Source of the DNA: an uncultured Senegalimassilia sp. | GTDB lineage: Bacteria; Actinomycetota; Coriobacteriia; Coriobacteriales; Eggerthellaceae | DNA length: 15,124 nt | Direction of reading: 5' to 3' | Assembly: GCF_934632265.1 (NCBI RefSeq) | Contig: NZ_CAKTYH010000039.1 | Coordinates: 1-15,124, forward strand | In this document: in pieces, positions 1 to 6,424 of the stretch | Numbering within the stretch: the stretch's first letter is position 1 | How the letters are laid out: each line of letters opens with the position of its first letter | The notes under the pieces: generated by a model | What the model saw: the letters and a program-made list of their open reading frames with translations, nothing else | Told to the model about the DNA's origin: nothing | The model's database searches: none | Position numbers and translations under genes: made by a program

Positions 1-121
1 TAAGAAACCATCATGCCCAGGTCTTTCCCCATAAAGCAAGAGCCTGTGGCGAATCTCAAGCCAAAAGGCCGCAGCAGCAAGCGCTACGGCGCATCAAGTC
101 GCCCGCACCTTCCCCAAGCGC
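1..121. other. Left edge, no gene recognised
   Basis: This stretch lies downstream of the RidA-family gene's terminator. I see no reading frame with a credible start, ribosome binding site or family motif, and no strong hairpin. Short open frames here look like chance. It may contain the 3' flank of a gene outside the window. Confidence 0.4.
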
Positions 122-154
122 AAAAAAGGGAACGGGTGAAAACCCGTTCCCTTT
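122..154 (-). terminator. Rho-independent terminator of the RidA-family gene
   Basis: A perfect 13-bp stem pairs 125-137 with 142-154 around the loop at 138-141 (GAAA on the plus strand). Read on the minus strand the stem runs into six T residues (122-127, three of them in the stem). It lies 50 bases past the TAG stop of the RidA-family gene. The plus strand has no T run after the stem, so it should act on minus-strand transcripts. Confidence 0.88.
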
Positions 155-203
155 CCAAAACCATCGGTTACCCGATGATCGACAAGGATCCGCGAATGAT
201 GCG

Positions 204-1469
204 CTAGGCGATCGGCGGGGTGCCCTCGAAATTGCCGAAGATGGCGTCGATCTGGATGGCGGCGCCCATGGGCAGGTTCGCAACGCCGACCACGCGACGA
301 GCGGGGGTTCCCTCGGGGAAGAACTGAGCGTACACATCGTTGACGGCGTCCATGTCGTTCATGTCCTTCACGAAGATGTTCACCTTGACGCAGTCCTCCA
401 GAACATGGTCAACGCTCTCGATGATGGCCTTGATGTTCTTGAGAGCCTGCTCGGTCTCGGCCTTCACGCCGCCGGCGACCAGCGCGCCCGTTGCCGGGTC
501 AACGCCGAGCTGGGCGGAGATGTTGTTGTAGTGGGAGAACGCCACGGTCTGGGAGGACAGCTCGTCCTTCGGAGCGTCGGCGATGTTGTTGGCCTCGATG
601 ATCAGGCCATGACGGGCCTCGACAGCCTGCGGCGGGGTGCCGTCGCCGTGGGAGCACACGGCCTCGATCTGCACGAGCGCATGCTGCGGCAGGTCGGCGA
701 CCTCGACCACGGTGCGGGCCGGCAGGTAGTTGACGGCGCGGGCGATGCCCGAATCCGGGAAGAAGCGCTTGTAGATCTCGTTCATGGCCTCGACGTCGCC
801 GAGGTCCTTCAGGAAGACGGTGACCTTGACGATGTCATCGAACGGAACATCCATGGCGGTCAGGACGGCCTTGATGTTCTTCAGGCACTGAGCGGTCTGC
901 TCCTGCACGCCGCCCATGACGATCTGGTTGGAAACCGGGTCGATCGGCAGCTGAGCGGTAATGTTGTTGTAGTGGGAGAACGCCACAGACTGCGTGGACA
1001 TCGCGTCGAACGGGGCGTTGTGGGTGTTGTTGGCGTACTTGACCAGGTCGCCGGCCTGGGGCTCGTTCGGGATGGTGCCTTCGCCGTTGGTGAGCAGAGC
1101 CTCAACCTGGACCAGGGCGCCCATGGGCAGATCGTTGACGGCAACGATGGTGCGGGCGGGCACGTAGGTGGTGAAGAAGGACTTGTAGGCCCTCTCCACA
1201 ACGTCGATGTCCATGATGTCCTTGACGAAGATGGTGACGCGAACGACGTCGTTCAGGTCATGATCGATGCTCGCAACGATGGCTGCGATGTTGCGGAAGC
1301 ACTGCTCTGCCTGCTCCTTGACACCGCCCTCGACGATTGCGCCGGTCTTAGGATCGACAGGCAGCTGGGCCGAGAGGTTGTTGTAATGGGAGAAAGCGAC
1401 GGTCTGAGAGCACATCGGGCACTTCGGTGCGTTCTCGGTGTTCCTTGCCACTACCACGTTATCCGCCAT
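204..1469 (-). CDS. Three-domain RidA (YjgF/YER057c/UK114) family protein
   Basis: A 421-residue protein made of three RidA-like domains at about 1-135, 150-278 and 297-418. A normal RidA is about 125-130 residues and forms trimers, so this chain could be a covalent trimer. RidA hydrolyses reactive enamines/imines such as 2-aminoacrylate in the cytoplasm. Each domain repeats VAFSHYNN followed by (S/T)AQL and the conserved active-site arginine (R106, R252, R391, after Pro-Ala). The nearby conserved acidic residue is Glu in domains 1 and 2 (E123, E269) but Asp in domain 3 (D408). Domain 2 carries about eight extra residues just before its PAR motif. Domain 1 alone has a CPMC motif (C17, C20). 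The ATG at 1469 is chosen because AAAGGG lies 7 bases upstream; an in-frame GTG at 1526 has no such site and would fall at the edge of the predicted mRNA. It is monocistronic, with its own promoter and terminator. Family is certain; substrate is not. Confidence 0.93.
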   Translation of the reverse strand: MADNVVVARNTENAPKCPMCSQTVAFSHYNNLSAQLPVDPKTGAIVEGGVKEQAEQCFRNIAAIVASIDHDLNDVVRVTIFVKDIMDIDVVERAYKSFFTTYVPARTIVAVNDLPMGALVQVEALLTNGEGTIPNEPQAGDLVKYANNTHNAPFDAMSTQSVAFSHYNNITAQLPIDPVSNQIVMGGVQEQTAQCLKNIKAVLTAMDVPFDDIVKVTVFLKDLGDVEAMNEIYKRFFPDSGIARAVNYLPARTVVEVADLPQHALVQIEAVCSHGDGTPPQAVEARHGLIIEANNIADAPKDELSSQTVAFSHYNNISAQLGVDPATGALVAGGVKAETEQALKNIKAIIESVDHVLEDCVKVNIFVKDMNDMDAVNDVYAQFFPEGTPARRVVGVANLPMGAAIQIDAIFGNFEGTPPIA

Positions 1470-1543
1470 GGCAATACCCTTTCTGTTGACAGCCTTCAAT
1501 GAGGTTGCGCAAATACGTTTTCCCACGACTTGCGTCAGAGCGC

Positions 1544-1573
1544 ATTAAACTTGACGGCGATTGTCATTGTCAA
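1544..1573 (-). promoter_or_regulatory. Sigma-70-type promoter of the RidA-family gene
   Basis: On the minus strand TTGACA (1573-1568, all six consensus bases) is followed after 18 bases by TTTAAT (1549-1544, five of six). Transcription should begin near 1537, giving a leader of about 70 bases before the ATG at 1469. This is the best-formed promoter in the window. Confidence 0.75.
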
Positions 1574-1576
1574 TCG
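1558..1576. promoter_or_regulatory. Inverted repeat over the -35 element, candidate operator
   Basis: CGATTG (1558-1563) and CAATCG (1571-1576) form an inverted repeat with a 7-base spacer, lying across the -35 hexamer of the RidA-family promoter. Its position suits a repressor site. I cannot assign it to a regulator family, and a 6-bp arm can occur by chance. Confidence 0.35.
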
Positions 1577-1959
1577 ATTTTCAGTAAATTCGCGGCCAGC
1601 TTCTATCGATCGAATCCCGGGAATCTAAGCAGAAAATGATTGCCTAATCCCATAATCCTTGGGTTTGGGCGCGTATTTTCCAGCGAAACCCTGTTGATTT
1701 CGCATACCGATCGATGCCCTTTTCGGGAAAAGAAATTTCAACCGTTACCGTTCCGTCAACCACGTTTCCCGGCGAAAAACAGCCGTTTGCCGCCGAAGCC
1801 CATCCCTGACGAATCAAGGGCGAACCGTCAAACCAACGGAAAAAGCCCTTGCTACACTCTCGCCGAAGGGAGCGGGCCGAGCCGGATGCACGCCGCGTCG
1901 CAAGATGATCGAACGGCGCCCCGGATGGCCCGCAGGCATACAAGGAGGAGGGATCCGCC
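1577..1959. other. Intergenic region between divergent RidA-family and membrane-protein genes
   Basis: About 380 bases without a supportable gene. It is AT-richer than its surroundings between about 1577 and 1760, as expected for regulatory DNA. There is a direct repeat of GAATC around a CCCGGG core near 1612-1625, and a candidate extended -10 element near 1850. Open frames crossing it on both strands lack family motifs and are most likely chance. Confidence 0.5.
1850..1858 (+). promoter_or_regulatory. Possible extended -10 promoter of the membrane-protein gene
   Basis: TGC followed by TACACT (1853-1858) fits an extended -10 element (TGn plus four of six -10 bases). There is no recognisable -35 hexamer 16-18 bases upstream. 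Transcription would begin near 1865, with a leader of about 95 bases. This is the only candidate I found for the gene starting at 1960, and it is weak. Confidence 0.3.
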
Positions 1960-2982
1960 ATGTTTTTCTATGAGCCGCTATCGGCAACGGCATGCGTGAG
2001 CGTGTTGTTGTACCTGGCATTTCTGATCGGCATGAACGAGCTGTCGCGCTTGAACAAATGGGTCGGCGCGGTCATATTCATCGCGCTGCCGGTCGTTCTG
2101 ACCGTCTTCGTCTGGCCCCATACCGCGGTCGAGGGCACGGGCGCCGGCACGTGGTTCCAGTGGGTGAAAACCTACTCGTGCTTGGCCGGAGCCATCTTGG
2201 GCTGGTTGATCGTGTACTTCCCCGCCTTCCAGAAGAAGTACATCGTCTGCATACCGCCCATCATCTTCGCCATCAACATCCTTGAGGCGTGCATCCGCGA
2301 CTTCCAGCTCACGGGCGTCAACGGCATCGTCGATGGCTACATGGTGGTCGGCGGCCCGTGGAACGTCATGAACGGCATCGCCGGCATCTTGAACGCCATC
2401 TGCATCTGCGGCTTCTTCGGCATCATCGTCAGCCGCGGCAAGAAGAAGGACTACGTCTGGCCCGATCAGCTGTGGTTCTGGATCATCGGCTACGACCTGT
2501 GGAACTTCGCCTACACCTACAACAGCGTCTCCGACCGCTCCATGTACTGCGGCCTGGTGCTTCTGGCCGCCTGCACCATCCCGGCGTTCTTCATCAAGCG
2601 CGGCGCCTACGCCCAGCACCGCGTCCGCACGCTTGCCGTGAACATGATCGTCACCATGACCATCCCCTGGTTCTTCCTGCATCCGGCGTTCGTGGTCCAT
2701 TCCACCAACAACCCCGCAGCTCACATGACCATCTCGGTCATCGCGCTCATCTTCAACGCGTGCGTGTTCATCTACCAGGCCTACACGATCTTCGGCAAGA
2801 AGCGCAACCCCTTCAAGCAGGAGCTCTACATCGACAACCCGCGTTTCCGCAGGGTGTACCTCGAGAGCATCGACGTTCCCGAAGGCCAGCGCGAAGCCGC
2901 GCTTGCCAACCTGGAAGAGTTCGGCTACGCAGCCGCCTGGGACGAGAAGGGCCGCGTCAAAACCATGGTGGAGCGCCCGTAA
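1960..2982 (+). CDS. Polytopic membrane protein of unknown function (possibly DUF5692 family)
   Basis: A 340-residue protein with about nine hydrophobic segments, roughly at residues 7-26, 35-52, 70-90, 94-111, 136-158, 169-187, 194-212, 223-245 and 255-278. A hydrophilic, probably cytoplasmic tail of about 60 residues follows. It has no transporter signature, ATPase motif or enzyme motif that I recognise. The motif NPFKQELY just after the last membrane segment recurs in the remnant immediately downstream. My memory suggests the uncharacterised DUF5692 membrane family, which I cannot verify. The ATG at 1960 is well supported: AAGGAGG lies at 1942-1948, and the first membrane segment begins within ten residues. 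It stands upstream of, and on the same strand as, a TetR regulator that may control it. The call as an integral membrane protein is secure; the function is unknown. Confidence 0.85.
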   Translation: MFFYEPLSATACVSVLLYLAFLIGMNELSRLNKWVGAVIFIALPVVLTVFVWPHTAVEGTGAGTWFQWVKTYSCLAGAILGWLIVYFPAFQKKYIVCIPPIIFAINILEACIRDFQLTGVNGIVDGYMVVGGPWNVMNGIAGILNAICICGFFGIIVSRGKKKDYVWPDQLWFWIIGYDLWNFAYTYNSVSDRSMYCGLVLLAACTIPAFFIKRGAYAQHRVRTLAVNMIVTMTIPWFFLHPAFVVHSTNNPAAHMTISVIALIFNACVFIYQAYTIFGKKRNPFKQELYIDNPRFRRVYLESIDVPEGQREAALANLEEFGYAAAWDEKGRVKTMVERP

Positions 2983-3008
2983 CGTTCGCCGAGATTCCCA
3001 CGACTCAT

Positions 3009-3173
3009 AACCCGAACGCGTTCTTCGCCGTCAGCTTGGTGGCGCTCATCGCCAATGTCGCCCTTGCCGCCTACCAGCTACGCCGAATCCGCGCACGGCA
3101 CCTTAACCCGCTCAAAGACGAGCTCTATAATGACACGAAGAACTATCGAGAGGTCGTCGAGGAGAACCGCTGA
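3009..3173 (+). pseudogene. Partial out-of-frame copy of the upstream membrane protein's last segment and tail
   Basis: In the -1 frame relative to the upstream gene, 54 codons ending in TGA at 3171-3173 align without gaps to residues of the upstream membrane protein. The aligned part is its final membrane segment and following tail. Both begin with NP, then share A-L-I-x-N, Y-Q, N-P-x-K-x-ELY-x-D and R-x-V; I count about 21 identities in 54. Codons here keep the G/C-rich third positions of real genes. No ATG, GTG or suitable start with a ribosome binding site precedes it: the first candidates (TTG 3036, GTG 3039) fall inside the hydrophobic segment. The frame is open far upstream, through the first gene. 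It is best read as the remnant of a tandem duplicate. Expression by -1 frameshifting at the end of the first gene, or by coupled reinitiation, is possible but not shown. Confidence 0.6.
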
Positions 3174-3237
3174 TCTGCAGCGAACCGCGCCTGAGTGCAC
3201 GCAGCGCGCCGGCTTCTCAACTTGCGAAGGAGCCCCC

Positions 3238-3960
3238 GTGTCTGCGCTGGACAGCAAACCGATACCCGGATTCGATCCTGACCTGCCGCACCCGGTCACG
3301 CGGCAGGTCAGGCAGAGCGCGCGGCTTGAAGGCACCGCCGGCGACATCATGCTGGCAGCGCGCGAGCTTTACGAAACCGAAGGGGTCGCCGCCACCAGCA
3401 TGGCCGCCATCGCCCGCAAGGCGGGCGTGGCGCGCAGCCTTCTGTACTATTACTTCCCCGACAAGCAGGCGGTCACCGACGCCGTGATCGAGGACTATCT
3501 TGAAGATCTGGTCGAAAGCGTGTCCACCTGGAACGAGCTGCGCGCGTTCGGCGAAACCCCCTCGGAGCTGAAAAACTGCGTATCCATGCTGCGACGCGCG
3601 CTCTACACCGCATCGGGCGACCCTCGCCCGATGTTTTCCGTGCTCGAGGAACTCGGCATGCGCGACCGTTTCGCCACGCAGGCCGTCCGCGAGGTGGTGG
3701 CGTGCATCCAGAACTACATCGTGTCCGAGTACATGGCGTACCGGACCATCGAGATCCAACTGATCCCCGAAACGTTCGGCCTGCTCATATTCGGATTGGC
3801 GGGGATGATGAAGGCGAAACCCGACATCACCGACGACGAGCTTGCAACGCTTATCGCCCAAACGCTTCGCCTTGATATGACGGTGATCGATCCGCCACCT
3901 TGGCCGGAACACCCTGATGCGCCTTCGCGCCCGACGCCGTCCTCCGATGGCGCAGCTTAG
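3238..3960 (+). CDS. TetR/AcrR-family transcriptional regulator
   Basis: A 240-residue protein. Residues about 32-85 form the classic TetR N-terminal DNA-binding domain: a helix leading to LYETEG, then TSMAAIARKAGVARSLLYYYF as the helix-turn-helix, then DKQAVTDAV. The remainder is an all-helical ligand-binding/dimerisation domain without a recognisable ligand signature, and it ends in a Pro-rich tail. GTG at 3238 is chosen as start because GAAGGAG lies six bases upstream at 3225-3231; the in-frame ATG at 3055 lies inside the upstream remnant. A region of about 30 residues precedes the DNA-binding domain. It follows the membrane-protein gene on the same strand and may share its transcript. Its TAG stop overlaps the TAA stop of the converging xdhC gene. 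Its target is unknown; the membrane protein or the hydroxylase operon are the natural candidates. Confidence 0.9.
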   Translation: MSALDSKPIPGFDPDLPHPVTRQVRQSARLEGTAGDIMLAARELYETEGVAATSMAAIARKAGVARSLLYYYFPDKQAVTDAVIEDYLEDLVESVSTWNELRAFGETPSELKNCVSMLRRALYTASGDPRPMFSVLEELGMRDRFATQAVREVVACIQNYIVSEYMAYRTIEIQLIPETFGLLIFGLAGMMKAKPDITDDELATLIAQTLRLDMTVIDPPPWPEHPDAPSRPTPSSDGAA

Positions 3961-4955
3961 CGCGTGGCCCGATGCAGGATGCACTCGGCGGCTATGCTGA
4001 CGGCTATCTCCTCGGGCGTTTCGGCTTTGATATCCAACCCTATGGGCATGTGCACGGCATCAAGCGCCGACGCGGGAATCCCCGCTTCCAGCATGCGCTC
4101 GCGCGCCGTGGCGATCTTGCGCCGCGAGCCCATGAATCCCACGTATGCCAACGGCTTGCGGAGCACCTGCTCCAGCACGGCGAAATCGTGCCGGTGGCTG
4201 TGCGTCATGATGAGGACATAATCGCGCTCGTCAAGGGTTAGGGAAGCGGCGATGTCGTGGTAATCCCCCACGACAACCTGCTGCGCGCCGTGGGATTTGC
4301 CGGCGTTCGCGAACTCGGGCCGGCAGTCGAACAGCGTGCAGGAAAACCCCACGCGCGACAAGGCCGAAACGGTGGCGCTGCCCACATGCCCGCCGCCGAA
4401 CACCACGGCCCGGACCGGCAAGGGAACGGGAAGCATGAGCCAACCGTCCGCGATGCAGCGTCCCTTCAAGCCGCGAACACGATTGCCCGGCGCGGCAGCG
4501 TCGCCCGCGAGCAAGACCCCATCGGCATCGAACAGCGCAACGCCTTCGCCGGATCGCGGCAGGTCATCGCTGCAGCTTAACGCCAGGTACGCCGGCGTAC
4601 GCTGCTCGAAGCAGCGCAACAGCTCGCTGGCAACCTTGGCCCACACCGCGCTGCCGCCGCATATCGGAACGTACAACAGGCTTGCGCTTCCACCGCAGAC
4701 CATGCCCAGGCGCTCCTCAAGGCCCATGCTCTCGAAACGGTGCGCCTTGCCTCCCAGCAGACGGCGCGCGCAAGCTATGCCGTGCGCCTCGATGGCGCCG
4801 CCGCCGATGGTGCCGCACACCAACCCGTCGGCGGACACCAGCATGAGCGTGCCCGCCTTGCGCGGCGTGGAGTCCTTGCTCTCCGCCACCGCGACCAGCA
4901 CCAACGGCTCGCCCGCACGGCAAGCGCTTGCGATATGCTCTGCGATCTTGCGCAT
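3957..4955 (-). CDS. xdhC: XdhC/CoxI-family molybdenum cofactor maturation and insertion protein
   Basis: A 332-residue protein with both domains of full-length XdhC. The N-terminal XdhC/CoxI part carries DSTPRKAGT (about 29-37), GTIGGGAIEA (about 49-58) and GMVCGG (about 85-90). The C-terminal Rossmann-like part begins with VVFGGGHVG (about 185-193), continues with VGFMGSRRK (about 273-281) and closes with GLDIKAETPEEIAVSI. XdhC proteins bind the molybdenum cofactor, support its sulfuration (here possibly selenation) and deliver it to the apo-hydroxylase. It is last in the operon, 16 bases after yqeB, with an AGGTGG-type ribosome binding site just before the ATG. Its stop overlaps the convergent TetR stop by 3 bases, and no terminator is visible between them. 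Confidence 0.92.
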   Translation of the reverse strand: MRKIAEHIASACRAGEPLVLVAVAESKDSTPRKAGTLMLVSADGLVCGTIGGGAIEAHGIACARRLLGGKAHRFESMGLEERLGMVCGGSASLLYVPICGGSAVWAKVASELLRCFEQRTPAYLALSCSDDLPRSGEGVALFDADGVLLAGDAAAPGNRVRGLKGRCIADGWLMLPVPLPVRAVVFGGGHVGSATVSALSRVGFSCTLFDCRPEFANAGKSHGAQQVVVGDYHDIAASLTLDERDYVLIMTHSHRHDFAVLEQVLRKPLAYVGFMGSRRKIATARERMLEAGIPASALDAVHMPIGLDIKAETPEEIAVSIAAECILHRATR

Positions 4956-4971
4956 CTTCCCACCTCACGCC

Positions 4972-5772
4972 CTATCGGGCCGAAAACGTTCCACTCAAAT
5001 GAAGGATGGCCTCCAGCACGCCGCCCGCTACCGCCAGGCCCTTGTCCGAGACCAGCCCGCAATAGCCGCTTTGGCCGCGCGGATCAACATCGCCGCACTT
5101 CAGGCCCTGGTGCACCTGCACCCCGTCGGCTATCAGCCCGCGCAAAACGCCCGTCAGCGTGGCAACCATGAGGACATCCCCCACGTACGCCACCGCCTGG
5201 CCCTCCTCAACATGGTCCCCTATGGCCGCAACACCGCGGAACACGCCGTCGCAAGGGGCGCGCAGCACGCGCTCGCCGGCGAAGCCGCCCACCAGGCCGG
5301 GCACCGCGGTGTTCGGCAGCGCCGAGCCCTCGTAATAGGCACGGCCCAGGGTATGCCCGCGCATGGTCTCCACCACCGCATGGCAATCCACGCCCGCCGT
5401 GAAGCCCGGGCCGACCCCGACGACGATAGGCGCCATATCCAGGGAGGTGCCCAGATTGCGCTTGGCCAACACGGCGTCGACCACCGCGTCCGGCACCGCA
5501 TCCTTGACGCACGCGCACGCGGGGTCCACCAAAACGGGGATGACGTCTTCGCCCGAAAGCAGCTCCAAGGCATGGGAAACATTGCGGGCGCGCACAGCCG
5601 TCACGCCCTCCACCTGGGCTTTCCCCATACGAACAGCTTCGCTGAAGGCCACGGTGCGGCGCACCGTCAAAGGCTGCTCTATTTCGGTCATAAACACGGA
5701 AGCGCCGCATCGCACAAGGCGCAGCGCGATGGCGCTGGCGATATCGCCGGCGCCGCGGATCACCGCAAGCAT
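4972..5772 (-). CDS. yqeB: YqeB, selenium-dependent molybdenum hydroxylase accessory protein (EF2563 family)
   Basis: A 266-residue protein starting MLAVIRGAGDIASAIALRL, a dinucleotide-binding-like N-terminus typical of YqeB. Further family-like stretches are VDP followed by a Cys pair (near residue 85), SLDMAPIVVGVGPGF (near 110-125), the GHTLG segment (near 140), and a C-terminal part resembling a small barrel (near 180-250) with DVDPRG. YqeB together with YqeC was described by comparative genomics as a marker of molybdenum hydroxylases that need SelD-derived labile selenium; the biochemical step is not established. The ATG at 5772 has GGAGGG about ten bases upstream. A longer frame starting at 5820 lacks a site and adds residues with no family likeness. 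It overlaps the end of yqeC by 13 bases, suggesting translational coupling. Confidence 0.87.
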   Translation of the reverse strand: MLAVIRGAGDIASAIALRLVRCGASVFMTEIEQPLTVRRTVAFSEAVRMGKAQVEGVTAVRARNVSHALELLSGEDVIPVLVDPACACVKDAVPDAVVDAVLAKRNLGTSLDMAPIVVGVGPGFTAGVDCHAVVETMRGHTLGRAYYEGSALPNTAVPGLVGGFAGERVLRAPCDGVFRGVAAIGDHVEEGQAVAYVGDVLMVATLTGVLRGLIADGVQVHQGLKCGDVDPRGQSGYCGLVSDKGLAVAGGVLEAILHLSGTFSAR

Positions 5773-6419
5773 CGAAGATCGTCCCTCCAAAGGCTTCCCG
5801 CCACCACCGGCGTCTCGCACAGCGCCGCGATGCGCCGCGCCGCCTGCCAGTCGGCGGCGGTTTCCACCTTGTTGATCAAAACCACGTCATGAAGCGCCTC
5901 GGCGCGCAGCACCGCCGCCACCGCCTCGGGCGTGACCGCGTCATCTACGGAAACGCCCGCCAGCCGCGCGAAGAGCTGCGGCCGATGGCACGTCTGGGAA
6001 ACAGGGGCGCCTATGCCATCGACCCCGACCACGCACACCGTCCGCCCCGCGCACGCAGGGATGACCGGCTCGTGCTCGGCATGCGCCTTCAGCGGGAGCT
6101 TCTTCGCCCCGTCGGCCTCCACCAGCACATAGTCCGCGAAGCGCACCAGATCGGCGAACGCCACCCGCGGCTCGGCCAGCTTCCCCGTGGGCACGTGGAT
6201 GGACCCCGCGCACACGATGGGAGCTTCCGAATGCGCCGCCCGCACATCGTCGGGCGACGCGCCCAACACCACGGGGCACCAATCGGGCACGTGCATCTTC
6301 GTGCTGGTGGCCACGACCACGCGTGCATTGCGCGACAGCTCCTCGGCCAGGGCGCGCAAAAGCGTGGACTTGCCGCCACCGCCGATGATGGCCGTAAGCC
6401 CACGCTGGATATGTAGCAA
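5760..6419 (-). CDS. yqeC: YqeC, selenium-dependent hydroxylase accessory protein
   Basis: A 219-residue protein with a P-loop-like motif at residues 12-20 (IGGGGKSTL), a VVATSTKMHVP segment after the first helix, then LVEADGAKKLPLKAHAEHEPVIP. The last is a family hallmark with a probable metal/nucleotide acidic site. A late V-INK motif could contribute to base recognition as in GTPases. YqeC accompanies YqeB in genomes with labile-selenium molybdenum hydroxylases; its reaction is unknown. No ATG or GTG exists in frame after the preceding gene, so TTG at 6419 is proposed. It lies a few residues before the P-loop, five bases after the Mo-subunit stop, with AGGA about 11 bases upstream inside the preceding gene. 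The open frame continues upstream through the Mo-subunit gene, but that part is out-of-frame shadow. Confidence 0.82.
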   Translation of the reverse strand: MLHIQRGLTAIIGGGGKSTLLRALAEELSRNARVVVATSTKMHVPDWCPVVLGASPDDVRAAHSEAPIVCAGSIHVPTGKLAEPRVAFADLVRFADYVLVEADGAKKLPLKAHAEHEPVIPACAGRTVCVVGVDGIGAPVSQTCHRPQLFARLAGVSVDDAVTPEAVAAVLRAEALHDVVLINKVETAADWQAARRIAALCETPVVAGSLWRDDLRCLR

Positions 6420-6424
6420 GCTGC

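Noticed and set aside
405..1502. Long plus-strand open frame opposite the RidA-family gene
   Set aside because: It is a shadow of a high-GC gene: no family motifs, rich in Val/Asp/Gly/His, no ribosome binding site. The minus-strand product shows three clear RidA repeats.
2289..3008. The long plus-strand frame that contains the membrane-tail remnant
   Set aside because: Only the part after about 3009 resembles a protein family. The earlier part is an out-of-frame reading of the membrane-protein gene, rich in His and Arg.
4297..5892. Plus-strand 531-codon open frame opposite xdhC and yqeB
   Set aside because: Composition is that of an antisense shadow, and both minus-strand genes show clear family motifs.
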